A stretch of 18,289 nucleotides of DNA, taken from NCBI GenBank assembly GCA_023129355.1, contig JAGMCC010000004.1, positions 1-18,289 of the forward strand, read 5' to 3'. The notes under the pieces were generated by a model. That model made no database searches. It saw only the letters and a list, made by a program, of their open reading frames with translations, and had not been told where the DNA came from. Within the stretch, counting starts at the first letter, position 1. Every line of letters starts with the position of its first letter. The stretch is from Dehalococcoidia bacterium (GTDB taxonomy: Bacteria; Chloroflexota; Dehalococcoidia; E44-bin15). The position numbers were made by a program, and so were the translations under genes. This document shows positions 7,230-13,879 of this stretch, in pieces.

Positions 7230-7736
7230 TTACTTGGCACGGGCGATAAGCTCCTCGAGATCGATCTCGGTGTAGTAGCGACCAATCCAGTCTATTGAAT
7301 GGGCATCGCTGTTGCTTAATAGAAGCAGGTCGTGTTCCTCAGCCAGCGCTCTTACCTTCTCCTTGTCGATATAGTGAAGCGCATTCTCCATCTCAATGCC
7401 CTGAATATCCTCAATGACATAGGAATTCATGGGAAAGCCGGGGTGGGCGAGAAAGCGGAAGGTGGCGCCATTGGGCAGATAAAGCTCCACCTCCTGGCGC
7501 CCCTTTATATCAACCTCCTAGCCAGGTATGATGAGCACCTCGCTAATAAATGACCGCGTTACAATCTCCTTTACCTTGAACCCATATTCCTTATCCCAAT
7601 GCTCGGTGGTAGCGATGCCATCCAGTCCCCTGGCCTTTATCTGGGCTATTATCCGAGCGACAATTTCCTCGGAGGGCGCTCTAAAGAGGGTAGCCTCATA
7701 GCAATGGGTATGCAGGTCCAGCTTCAGCTCAATCTT
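7230..7736 (-). pseudogene. PHP-domain metal-dependent hydrolase, interrupted by in-frame TAG
   Basis: The minus-strand frame from 7736 to 7230 reads as a complete PHP-fold phosphoesterase of about 168 residues. Counting the AAG at 7736 as residue 1, it runs KIELKLDLHTHCYEA, then GLDGIATTEHWD, LIIPG, a TAG (7520-7518, residue 73), EVDIKGRQE, RFLAHPGFP and NSDAHS. All expected metal ligands are present: HTH, the TEH histidine, the Glu right after the TAG, the AHP histidine and SDAH. The start is also damaged. ATG 7740, overlapping the crotonase 2 stop, is one nucleotide out of frame; one A fewer in the AAA would give ATG AAG ATT GAG. The frame otherwise has only ATT or CTG as starts. The part after the TAG is open on its own from 7490. 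It is a recent pseudogene, or an intact gene with sequence errors. TAG ends several neighbours normally, so recoding is unlikely. Confidence 0.7.
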
Positions 7737-8480
7737 TCATTCCCCCTTAAACTGTGGTAGCCTCTTCTCCCTAAAAGCCCTGATCCCTTCCATTCTGTCC
7801 TCGGTGGTTTGAATTAGGAAATAGAGGTCGGCCTCCAGCCGCAATCCCTGCTCCAGGGTGAAATCCAGCCCCTTATTTACCGCCTCCTTAGCATATCTCA
7901 AGGCGATGGGGCCACAAGTAATTATCCTCTTTGCCCACTCATTCACCTCTGAAAGGAGCTCCTCAGCGGAGACCACCTTACTCACCAAACCGATGCGATA
8001 GGCCTCATCAGCATCGATGGGTTCGGCGGTGAGGATCATCTCCAGGGCCTTTCCCTTGCCCACCAGGCGAGGCAGCCTTTGCGTCCCGCCGCCACCGGGG
8101 ATCAGACCGTAAGCGGTGTGGGGGAGGCAAAAGCTTGCCCTCTCTGAGGCGATCCTTATATCGCAGGCGAGTGCCAGCTCCAACCCTTCGCCGAGGGCAG
8201 CACCATCGATTGCAGCTATGGTCACTCGCTCCAGGCTGTCGATCGCTCGAGAGGCATCGCCTCCCGCCTCCCATTCTTGAGACTCACTGCCTGAGGAAAA
8301 AGCTCCTCCCGCGCCTTTGAGGATCACCACCATAATCTCTTCATCCTGATTAATGGTGCGGCAGACATCGGCTAGTTCCCTGCTCATCTGGGCGTTTATG
8401 GCGTTCCCCACCTTAGGGCGATTGAGGGTGATATAGCAAATCTGCTCCTTCTTCTCATGTATAATCGTCTTATATTGCAT
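7737..8480 (-). CDS. Crotonase-family protein 2 (enoyl-CoA hydratase/isomerase-like, one catalytic Glu replaced)
   Basis: This 247-residue paralogue of crotonase 1 has the family layout: GAGGAFSSGSE in the CoA loop (57-67), GEGLELALACDIRIASE (97-113), GGGGTQRLPRLVGKGKALEM (129-148) and a normal TEDRMEGIRAF..KRLPQFKGE tail. E101 matches the first catalytic Glu of hydratases. The second is replaced: CLPHTAYGLIP puts H121 where the usual motif has Glu. It may therefore be an isomerase, a hydrolase or another crotonase rather than a standard hydratase. ATG 8480 has GGGGGT about 5 nt upstream. It is the first gene after a strong minus-strand promoter, and its TGA overlaps the damaged start of the PHP gene, so the two form a translationally linked pair. 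Confidence 0.85.
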   Translation of the reverse strand: MQYKTIIHEKKEQICYITLNRPKVGNAINAQMSRELADVCRTINQDEEIMVVILKGAGGAFSSGSESQEWEAGGDASRAIDSLERVTIAAIDGAALGEGLELALACDIRIASERASFCLPHTAYGLIPGGGGTQRLPRLVGKGKALEMILTAEPIDADEAYRIGLVSKVVSAEELLSEVNEWAKRIITCGPIALRYAKEAVNKGLDFTLEQGLRLEADLYFLIQTTEDRMEGIRAFREKRLPQFKGE

Positions 8481-8512
8481 GGTAGACCCCCGAAATAGGA
8501 AGGCTCCTACCG

Positions 8513-8541
8513 ATGATAACCAAGTGTACGGGTGGTGTCAA
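8513..8541 (-). promoter_or_regulatory. Strong sigma70-type promoter for the crotonase 2 transcript
   Basis: On the minus strand a perfect TTGACA (8541-8536) and TATCAT (8518-8513, 5 of 6) are 17 nt apart. The predicted start near 8506 gives a leader of about 26 nt before ATG 8480. Its -35 box lies 12 nt from the -35 box of the divergent riboswitch promoter. Confidence 0.65.
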
Positions 8542-8553
8542 GGCAGATTAATA

Positions 8554-8582
8554 TTGAACTTTCTCCCAGGGTGTGCTATATT
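8554..8582 (+). promoter_or_regulatory. Promoter of the cobalamin riboswitch-btu transcript
   Basis: TTGAAC (8554-8559, 4 of 6) and TATATT (8577-8582, 5 of 6) are separated by 17 nt. Transcription would begin near 8589, about 15 nt ahead of the riboswitch P1 stem, the expected arrangement. Confidence 0.6.
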
Positions 8583-8603
8583 GTGTAAAACTCAATAATG
8601 GAC

Positions 8604-8722
8604 CCAGAGGTGCCCAAGCGCGAGTGAGGGCTTAAAGGGAAGGCAAGCCGGTGAGAATCCGGCGCAGCACCGCCTACTGTAACCCCGTATAAATTCGGGG
8701 AAGTCAGAACGCCAGCCTCTGG
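8604..8722 (+). promoter_or_regulatory. Cobalamin riboswitch aptamer
   Basis: The closing stem P1 is CCAGAGG (8604-8610) with CCTCTGG (8716-8722). Inside lie the class hallmarks: GGGAAGGCAAGCCGGTGAGA starting near 8637, the GCCGG/CCGGC hairpin, GCCTACTGTA (8672-8681, close to the usual CCACTG core), and AAGTCAGAACGCC (8701-8713), a variant B12 box. It senses adenosylcobalamin or a related corrinoid and normally shuts off the downstream genes when the ligand is plentiful. Those genes here encode a BtuFCD-like importer, consistent with this reading. Confidence 0.93.
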
Positions 8723-8780
8723 ATTTCCTGGAGCCTCCGCGGAGAAAAGGGGGTGGGAAACATGCTTAAGTAGCTTGAGG

Positions 8781-8812
8781 ATCCCCTCGTTCTGCAGAGC
8801 GAGGGGATTTTT
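8781..8812 (+). terminator. Riboswitch-controlled intrinsic terminator
   Basis: ATCCCCTCG (8781-8789) pairs with CGAGGGGAT (8800-8808) around a 10-nt loop, followed by TTTTT ending at 8812. It lies between the aptamer and the btuF-like start. An AGGGG at 8748-8752 can pair with the CCCCT of the terminator arm (8783-8787), giving a possible antiterminator in the ligand-free state. The mechanism is inferred. Confidence 0.8.
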
Positions 8813-8840
8813 GTTGCTCTGCCATTCAAAGGAGGTTTTT

Positions 8841-9770
8841 ATGAAAAAGCTAGCTTTGAGCTTGATTGCCTTTGCTGTTACGATGTCTTTAATGACTGCC
8901 TGTAACCCAGTAACACCGCCCGGTCCAGGGGCAATAACCGATGACCACGGAAGGACGGTGAATATAGCGGAGACCCCGGAGCGGATCGTCTCCCTGGCAC
9001 CCAGCGCCACCGAGATCCTATTTGCCCTTTATCTGGGGGATAAGGTAGTGGGGGTAACCGGTTACTGCGATTATCCAGAGGAACTGTTGGATAAAATAGA
9101 TGCTGGCGAAATACAACGAGTCGGCGCTCCCTTCCCCGGATTCAGCCTGGAGACGATCGTTAGTTTGGAGCCTGATGTAGTTTTCGCTATCGGGGCGACA
9201 GTTCCCGATTACGTCGATTACCTTGATGAAAAAGGAATACCGGCTATAGTCCTTAATCCTGAGGATATCGATGGCATTTTCTACGATATTGAGCTGGTGG
9301 GTAAAGTTACCGGCAGGGGTGCAGAGGCTGAGGCGCTCGTCGCCGAGCTGGAAGAGCATATCGATGCAATTGTGGCCACAGTTGCCGATGCCTCCACGCC
9401 CAGCGTCTTTTATGGCGCCGATGTTAGCGATCCCAGTATACCGTGGACTGCGGGCAATGGCACTTTCATCGATGCGTTCATCACCATGGTCGGAGGTGCA
9501 AATATCGCCGCAGAGGTTAATGGCTGGGCTACCTTCAGCCTTGAGGTATTGGTCCATGCTAACCCCGACATCATAGTGCTTGGTGGTGCTCTTTGGGGCG
9601 TCTCTGCCGAGGACGTAGCCAGTCACCTCATCTGGCAAGACTTAGACGCGGTGAAGAACGGGAATATCTATGCAATCGATGATACCACCCTTGTCCGCCC
9701 CGGACCACGCATCGCTAATGGGCTGGAGCTATTAGCAGGGTTGATCCACCCCGAGCTCTTTGGGTACTAG
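8841..9770 (+). CDS. btuF: Corrinoid (cobalamin) ABC transporter substrate-binding lipoprotein, BtuF-like
   Basis: The 309-residue protein is the extracytoplasmic binding component of a B12-type importer. The N-terminus is a lipoprotein signal: MKKLAL, a hydrophobic stretch and the lipobox LMTAC with C21 as the lipidated residue. The mature part has the periplasmic-binding fold of the BtuF/FecB class, with RIVSLAPSATEILFALYLGD (48-67), YCDYPEE, the mid-protein SLETIVSLEPDVV (102-114) and NPDIIVLGG (241-249). The ATG at 8841 has a near-perfect AAAGGAGG about 5 nt upstream. The frame is open back to 8775, but that extension would start inside the terminator and spoil the signal peptide. Corrinoid rather than siderophore specificity is inferred from the riboswitch in front. 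Confidence 0.9.
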   Translation: MKKLALSLIAFAVTMSLMTACNPVTPPGPGAITDDHGRTVNIAETPERIVSLAPSATEILFALYLGDKVVGVTGYCDYPEELLDKIDAGEIQRVGAPFPGFSLETIVSLEPDVVFAIGATVPDYVDYLDEKGIPAIVLNPEDIDGIFYDIELVGKVTGRGAEAEALVAELEEHIDAIVATVADASTPSVFYGADVSDPSIPWTAGNGTFIDAFITMVGGANIAAEVNGWATFSLEVLVHANPDIIVLGGALWGVSAEDVASHLIWQDLDAVKNGNIYAIDDTTLVRPGPRIANGLELLAGLIHPELFGY

Positions 9771-9790
9771 CTTGAGCGCTATTACATTCC

Positions 9791-9819
9791 GCGTTACTAG
9801 TTCGTATTATCCGTAACGC
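9791..9819 (+). repeat. Inverted repeat between the btuF- and btuC-like genes
   Basis: GCGTTAC (9791-9797) pairs with GTAACGC (9813-9819) across a 15-nt AT-rich loop. There is no T-run after it. It could be a processing or stability hairpin giving more binding protein than permease, or a protein-binding site. Confidence 0.4.
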
Positions 9820-9852
9820 TGGTTTGCTATATATGCGCTTAGAGGATTGAAA

Positions 9853-10905
9853 TTGTTCACCAGGCTAAAGCAAAATCGCCGGCTGCTAATATTAATGGCA
9901 CTTGGAGCGCTACTGCTCGTGTGCCTGCTCATCGCCGTTTCTCTCGGGGCGGTGCCCATCTCTCCGTTAAATATAATAAAGATGACGCTAAATAAGATGG
10001 GGCTCTTCCATTTCACCGCTACCTGGCAGCCAAGCGATGAGACTATCCTGTTTCTGATCAGGCTCCCCCGTGTCGTTGCCGGGGCATTGGTGGGGTCCGC
10101 GCTGGCATCAGCGGGGGTACTGTTCCAGGGGATGCTGCGGAACCCGATGGCGGACCCCTACATTATAGGCACCTCGGCAGGCGCCGCCTTTGGCGCCACC
10201 ATTGCCATGATGCTCCCGGTCAGCGTTGCCTTCCTCAGCTTTGGGCTGGTGCCCATCGCCGCCTTTTTCGGGGCGCTGGGTGCTGTCCTCCTGGTCTATA
10301 ACCTTGCCAAAGTGGGGGGCAAGACACCCATTGTGAGCATGCTCCTGGCCGGGTTCGCCGTAAGCGCGATGTTAGCAGCTATTGTCTTCCTCATGGTGAC
10401 CCTGAGCGGCAGAACCGGGCTTCTGCAGAACGTCTACTCCTTCCTCATGGGGAGCATCTCAGTAAGCGGTTGGAACCAAATAATCATCATCGCCCCGATC
10501 ATCATTGGGGCGATTATTGCCGCACGCTTCCTGGCCTTTCGCCTTAATGCCCTCTCTTTAGGAGAGGAGGGTGCGGCATATCTGGGGATCGATGTGGAGC
10601 GGGACAAGCTTCTCGTCCTTGCCCTGGGCTCTCTGCTAACAGCAGCGGCTGTGTCCATTAGCGGACTGGTGGGCTTTATTGGGCTGGTGGTTCCCCATGC
10701 GGTGAGGCTGGTGCTAGGGCCTGACCACCGCCTCCTATTGCCCGCAGCAGCGCTTTCTGGCGCTGCCTTCCTCGTACTCGCCGACCTGTTCGCCCGTACC
10801 GTGCTTGCCCCCAGTGAGATCCCTATAGGGATTATTACCGCCATCATCGGTGCCCCATTCTTCATATACCTCTTGAGACGCACCAGAAGGGAGTACGCCT
10901 TTTAA
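9853..10905 (+). CDS. btuC: Cobalamin ABC transporter permease, FecCD/BtuC family
   Basis: This is the membrane channel subunit of the importer, about 350 residues with 9-10 hydrophobic helices spread along its length. The FecCD signature is plain: LPRVVAGALVGSALASAG followed by VLFQGMLRNPMADPYIIGTS, and later GLVGFIGLVVPHAVRLVLGPDHR. There is no ATG near the beginning. AGAGGA at 9841-9846 sits 7 nt before TTG 9853 but directly against TTG 9847, so I take 9853; starting at 9847 would add two residues. The stop overlaps the ATPase start by one nucleotide (TAATG), so the two are translationally coupled. Confidence 0.92.
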   Translation: MFTRLKQNRRLLILMALGALLLVCLLIAVSLGAVPISPLNIIKMTLNKMGLFHFTATWQPSDETILFLIRLPRVVAGALVGSALASAGVLFQGMLRNPMADPYIIGTSAGAAFGATIAMMLPVSVAFLSFGLVPIAAFFGALGAVLLVYNLAKVGGKTPIVSMLLAGFAVSAMLAAIVFLMVTLSGRTGLLQNVYSFLMGSISVSGWNQIIIIAPIIIGAIIAARFLAFRLNALSLGEEGAAYLGIDVERDKLLVLALGSLLTAAAVSISGLVGFIGLVVPHAVRLVLGPDHRLLLPAAALSGAAFLVLADLFARTVLAPSEIPIGIITAIIGAPFFIYLLRRTRREYAF

Positions 10906-11693
10906 TGATTAAACTTAAGCAGGTGTCTTTTTCCTACGGTGACACTCCTGTGTTACACCACATCGACCTATTAGTCCAGGAGGGTGAGATGGTGGCTCTC
11001 CTGGGGCCCAATGGCTCAGGGAAGACCACCATGATCAAGCTCTTGAGCGGCGTGCTGCGACCAACAACTGGAGATATCCACTTAGATGGCTCAATACTAA
11101 GCAGGATGAAACGGAGGCAGGTGGCACAACGCGTCGCTGTGGTGCCCCAGCAGTTCAGTATGCCCTTTGCCTTTACCCTTAGGGAGGTTGTGCTCTTGGG
11201 AAGAACCCCATTCCTCAGCCTCTTCTCTGATGAGAGGGAGCAGGATCATCGCGTGGTACAGCAAGCCATGGAGCGCATTGGCATCGCAGCGCTAAAGGAG
11301 CGTTTCTTCAATGAACTCAGCGGCGGGGAGCGTCAAAAGGCTATCCTCGCCATGACCCTGGCTCAGGAGCCCAAAGTACTTCTCTTAGATGAGCCCACAG
11401 CGCACCTGGACATCAACCATCAGGTGGAGATCCTCGATCTAGTGAAACGCCTCAACCGAGAGCAGGGGGTCACTGTCATCGGGGCGATGCACGACCTTAA
11501 CCTGGCTTCCCTTTACTTCGACAGACTCCTTCTGCTTAAAGAGGGGCGCATCTTCGCTGATGGCACCCCCGAAAAATTGCTCACCCCCGAAACCATAAAA
11601 GAGGTCTTCGCCGCCTCGGTCCAGGTAACACAGCACCCCTTAACCAAGTCGCCCCATGTAGTCGTCATCCCCAAGCAGTCGCCGCTTGAATGA
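10905..11693 (+). CDS. btuD: Cobalamin ABC transporter ATP-binding protein, BtuD-like
   Basis: The 262-residue ATPase powers the BtuFC-like importer from the cytosolic side. It has the Walker A motif GPNGSGKTT (34-42), a Q-loop at VVPQQF (79-84), the ABC signature LSGGERQ (138-144), Walker B VLLLDEPT (158-165) and the switch histidine H196 in AMHDL. The sequence is closest in type to the FecE/BtuD/HmuV class that pairs with FecCD permeases. ATG 10905 shares its A with the permease stop. It is the last gene of the riboswitch operon; a hairpin without a T-run follows it. Confidence 0.92.
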   Translation: MIKLKQVSFSYGDTPVLHHIDLLVQEGEMVALLGPNGSGKTTMIKLLSGVLRPTTGDIHLDGSILSRMKRRQVAQRVAVVPQQFSMPFAFTLREVVLLGRTPFLSLFSDEREQDHRVVQQAMERIGIAALKERFFNELSGGERQKAILAMTLAQEPKVLLLDEPTAHLDINHQVEILDLVKRLNREQGVTVIGAMHDLNLASLYFDRLLLLKEGRIFADGTPEKLLTPETIKEVFAASVQVTQHPLTKSPHVVVIPKQSPLE

Positions 11694-11708
11694 GGACGGC
11701 TAGGAATT

Positions 11709-11725
11709 CCCGCTGTGGCAGCGGG
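11709..11725 (+). terminator. GC-rich hairpin after the btu operon
   Basis: CCCGCTG (11709-11715) and CAGCGGG (11719-11725) form a 7-bp stem with a TGG loop, 16 nt after the btuD-like stop. It is followed by GCGCTGG rather than T residues, so termination efficiency is uncertain. The next promoter begins 25 nt later. Confidence 0.4.
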
Positions 11726-11749
11726 GCGCTGGCTCCCTAATGTAAAGGC

Positions 11750-11778
11750 TAGACAAAGGCTAACCCCAGAAATATAAT
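11750..11778 (+). promoter_or_regulatory. Strong sigma70-type promoter of the CoA-transferase/purine salvage operon
   Basis: TAGACA (11750-11755, 5 of 6) and a perfect TATAAT (11773-11778) are separated by 17 nt. The predicted start near 11785 leaves a leader of about 97 nt before ATG 11882, longer than translation alone requires. The leader contains ACCC/GGGT (11827-11830 with 11837-11840) and GGATT/AATCC (11853-11857 with 11861-11865) mini-stems, and a C-rich stretch (11823-11830) able to pair with the G-rich Shine-Dalgarno. I recognise no riboswitch class in it. Confidence 0.65.
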
Positions 11779-11881
11779 GGCAGCAGAAGTATTTTTCCGC
11801 CATCATACGCCGAGGAGCTTTGCCCCACCCATAAGAGGGTAGAGCTGTAACAGGATTGAAAATCCAAAGGGGGGGATAGGC

Positions 11882-12649
11882 ATGAAAAACAAGGTATTTG
11901 CCAGTTTCGATGAGGCGGTAGCGGATATACCCGATGGCGCTTCTATCGCCATAGAATCTTGGGGAGCTCCAGGCACCGCTCAGAACCTAGTCGCAGCCCT
12001 CAGGAGGAAGGGAGTTAAAGGCCTTACCCTTATTACCCACAACTTCATACCCACGCTTTTCAGTGAGGAGGAAGCTCTCTTCTCTTCAGCCCTGCTTCCC
12101 CAACTAAAGAGGCTGATAACCGCTGTGGTAGGCATACCGCAATTGGGTGCCGGGGCTTTCGTGAAAGAATACGTGGAAAAGGGTCTGGAGGTGGAGCTTA
12201 CCAGCCACGGTGTCCTGGCTTCGAGGCTCTATGCAGGTGCCGCCGGCCTGGGTGGGATCTATAACCCTGTTGGCGTGGGAACCATTCTGGAGGAAGGGAA
12301 GGAGAAGAGGGTTATCGACGGCAAGGAGTATATCCTAGAGAAGCCGATAAGACCAGACTACGCCTTCATCATAGCCCAAAAGGCAGATAAGCTGGGAAAT
12401 TTGGTCTACCGGGGCACTTTTAGGGTGAACCAACCCGTGATGGCAATGGCGGCCAAGGTCACCATAGTTGAGGCAAACGAAATAGTGGAGGCGGGGGAGA
12501 TCGACCCCGAGCACGTGGTGACGCCAGGAATATTTGTTGACCGCATTGTAGAGATACCTCAAGAGGGGTACGGCACCGCTAAGAGGAGTAAGGAGTTGGT
12601 ATACAGGTTGGGTGAGATCGAGATCGCGCGCAAGATGTTGTTCAGGTAG
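11882..12649 (+). CDS. Family I CoA-transferase, subunit A
   Basis: This is the alpha subunit (255 residues) of a two-subunit CoA-transferase, which moves CoA from an acyl-CoA such as acetyl- or succinyl-CoA to a free acid. The family-like core is GGIYNPVGVGTILEEGKEKR (124-143), then IDGKEYILE (145-153), a DYAFIIAQKAD segment (159-169), GNLVYRGTFR (172-181) and DPEHVVTPGIFVDRIV (208-223). The N-terminal loop SWGAPGTAQNL differs from the GGFG..G.P version of typical 3-oxoacid transferases, so the substrate is uncertain. The start has a G7 run as Shine-Dalgarno about 5 nt upstream. The beta subunit follows after 37 nt. It is the first gene of the long operon. Confidence 0.87.
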   Translation: MKNKVFASFDEAVADIPDGASIAIESWGAPGTAQNLVAALRRKGVKGLTLITHNFIPTLFSEEEALFSSALLPQLKRLITAVVGIPQLGAGAFVKEYVEKGLEVELTSHGVLASRLYAGAAGLGGIYNPVGVGTILEEGKEKRVIDGKEYILEKPIRPDYAFIIAQKADKLGNLVYRGTFRVNQPVMAMAAKVTIVEANEIVEAGEIDPEHVVTPGIFVDRIVEIPQEGYGTAKRSKELVYRLGEIEIARKMLFR

Positions 12650-12686
12650 ACGCAGTCTGAGATACGATGCAATGGAGGTAATTTAG

Positions 12687-13352
12687 ATGAAGCAGAGACT
12701 TGATAGAAACACCATAGCGATGAGGGCAGCAACGGAACTGAAGGACGGTGATTACGCCAACCTAGGACGTGGGCTACCGAGTCTTTGTGCTCTCTATATA
12801 CCCGAGGGCGTCATCTTTCAGTCAGAGAACGGTCTTCTGGGCTACGGACCCCTGGTAATGGAGGACGAGATAGAAAAGGCAGAGTTGTACTATGTCGATG
12901 CCGGTGGCAGGTTCTTGACCCCAGCGCCTGGCATGGCTGTTTTTGACGTTGTCACTTCTTTTGTAATGATAAGTAGCGGTCGTCTGATAACCATTCTGGG
13001 AGCACTCGAGGTTTCTGAGAAAGGAGACCTGGCGAATTGGAACGCCGGCACTGACGCCCTTGGCGGCACCATAGGTGGTGGAATGGACCTGGCCGTGGGG
13101 GCAAAAAGGGTGATCATCGCCATGGAGCATACCACCAAGGAGGGAAAGCCCAAGATAGTGAATGAGTGTATCTACCCACTCACCGCTAAGGAGTGTGTAG
13201 ACCTAATCATAACTGACCTGGCTGTGATCGAGGTTGCACCGCAGGGGCTTCTACTAAGGGAGGTTGCCCCGGGTTGGACAGCTGAGGAGGTCCAGGCTTT
13301 AACTGAGCCTAAGTTGATCGTAGCTGAGGGTCTCAAGGAAATAGAGCTATGA
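12687..13352 (+). CDS. Family I CoA-transferase, subunit B (catalytic)
   Basis: The 221-residue beta subunit carries the catalytic glutamate E47 in FQSENGLLGYGP, which forms the glutamyl-CoA thioester intermediate. Other family blocks are VISSG-type SFVMISSGRLITILGALEVS, KGDLANW, GGGMDLAVGAKRVIIAMEHT and LTAKECVDLIITDLAVIEV. The middle GTDALGGTIGGGMD deviates from the usual KGMGGAMD version. ATG 12687 has GGAGG 8 nt upstream. Its TGA overlaps the hpt start (ATGA), so the transferase and the purine enzyme are translated as neighbours on one message. 3-Oxoacid, acetate/acetoacetate or butyrate-type substrates are all possible. Confidence 0.9.
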   Translation: MKQRLDRNTIAMRAATELKDGDYANLGRGLPSLCALYIPEGVIFQSENGLLGYGPLVMEDEIEKAELYYVDAGGRFLTPAPGMAVFDVVTSFVMISSGRLITILGALEVSEKGDLANWNAGTDALGGTIGGGMDLAVGAKRVIIAMEHTTKEGKPKIVNECIYPLTAKECVDLIITDLAVIEVAPQGLLLREVAPGWTAEEVQALTEPKLIVAEGLKEIEL

Positions 13353-13873
13353 CCGCTCCCCTGAAACCCGAAATTCTAATTACTAAGGAGGAGATAGAAA
13401 AAGAGGTCGCCAGGCTAGCCCAAGAGATCAGCAGGGACTATCAGGGGAAGCACCCCCTTCTTTTGGGTATACTAAAGGGCTCATTCATTTTCATGGCCGA
13501 CCTCATTCGCCTTCTAGATATCCCCGCTGAGGTAGACTTCGTCAGCCTCTCGAGCTATGGCTCGGCAAGGGTAACCTCGGGTGAGATCAAGGTGGTACAG
13601 GGGCTGCGCTGCCCAGTTAAAGGTAGGGATGTCTTAGTTATCGAGGATATAGTGGATACCGGGCTCACCGTGGGCTATTTCCTCGATTATCTAAAAAAGA
13701 GGAAGCCCTCTTCCCTGAAACTATGCGCTCTCTTCGACAAGCCCTCTAGAAGAGTCTCCGTACCCATTGATTACCGAGGTTTCACCATCCCGAACAGGTT
13801 CGTGGTAGGTTATGGCCTGGATTACAATGAGCGGTTTCGCCATCTATCCGATCTTTATGTCGTGGAGGACTAG
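13349..13873 (+). CDS. hpt: Hypoxanthine phosphoribosyltransferase
   Basis: This 174-residue cytosolic enzyme converts hypoxanthine (and usually guanine) plus PRPP to IMP (GMP). The PRPP loop is VLVIEDIVDTGLT (95-107) with the acidic pair E99-D100 and D103. The pyrophosphate loop is LKGS (42-45), the flexible loop has SSYGSARVTSG (68-78), and the base pocket is FDKPSRR and VVGYGLDYNERFRHL. Length and motif order are standard. It has no Shine-Dalgarno of its own; ATG 13349 overlaps the preceding stop by 4 nt. Adenine deaminase, which makes hypoxanthine, is encoded 6 nt downstream, so the two form a direct adenine-to-IMP salvage route. Confidence 0.93.
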   Translation: MTAPLKPEILITKEEIEKEVARLAQEISRDYQGKHPLLLGILKGSFIFMADLIRLLDIPAEVDFVSLSSYGSARVTSGEIKVVQGLRCPVKGRDVLVIEDIVDTGLTVGYFLDYLKKRKPSSLKLCALFDKPSRRVSVPIDYRGFTIPNRFVVGYGLDYNERFRHLSDLYVVED

Positions 13874-13879
13874 ATTATT

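Noticed and set aside
7518..7520. TAG in the PHP frame as a pyrrolysine or other recoded codon
   Set aside because: TAG is the normal stop of several neighbours (oxidoreductase, synthetase, btuF-like, CoA-transferase A, hpt), no pyrrolysine genes are in view, and the PHP family has no known need for such a residue.
8775..8840. Longer N-terminus of the binding lipoprotein starting at 8775
   Set aside because: It would begin at the foot of the riboswitch terminator and place a non-signal segment before the clear lipoprotein signal; ATG 8841 has a strong Shine-Dalgarno.
9847..9852. TTG 9847 as the permease start
   Set aside because: It lies one nucleotide from the GAGG of its only ribosome site, while TTG 9853 has a 7-nt spacing; the difference is two residues, so the longer form is not excluded.
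11785..11881. Purine or SAM riboswitch ahead of the salvage operon
   Set aside because: The conserved cores of those classes are not present; only short unassigned stems are seen.
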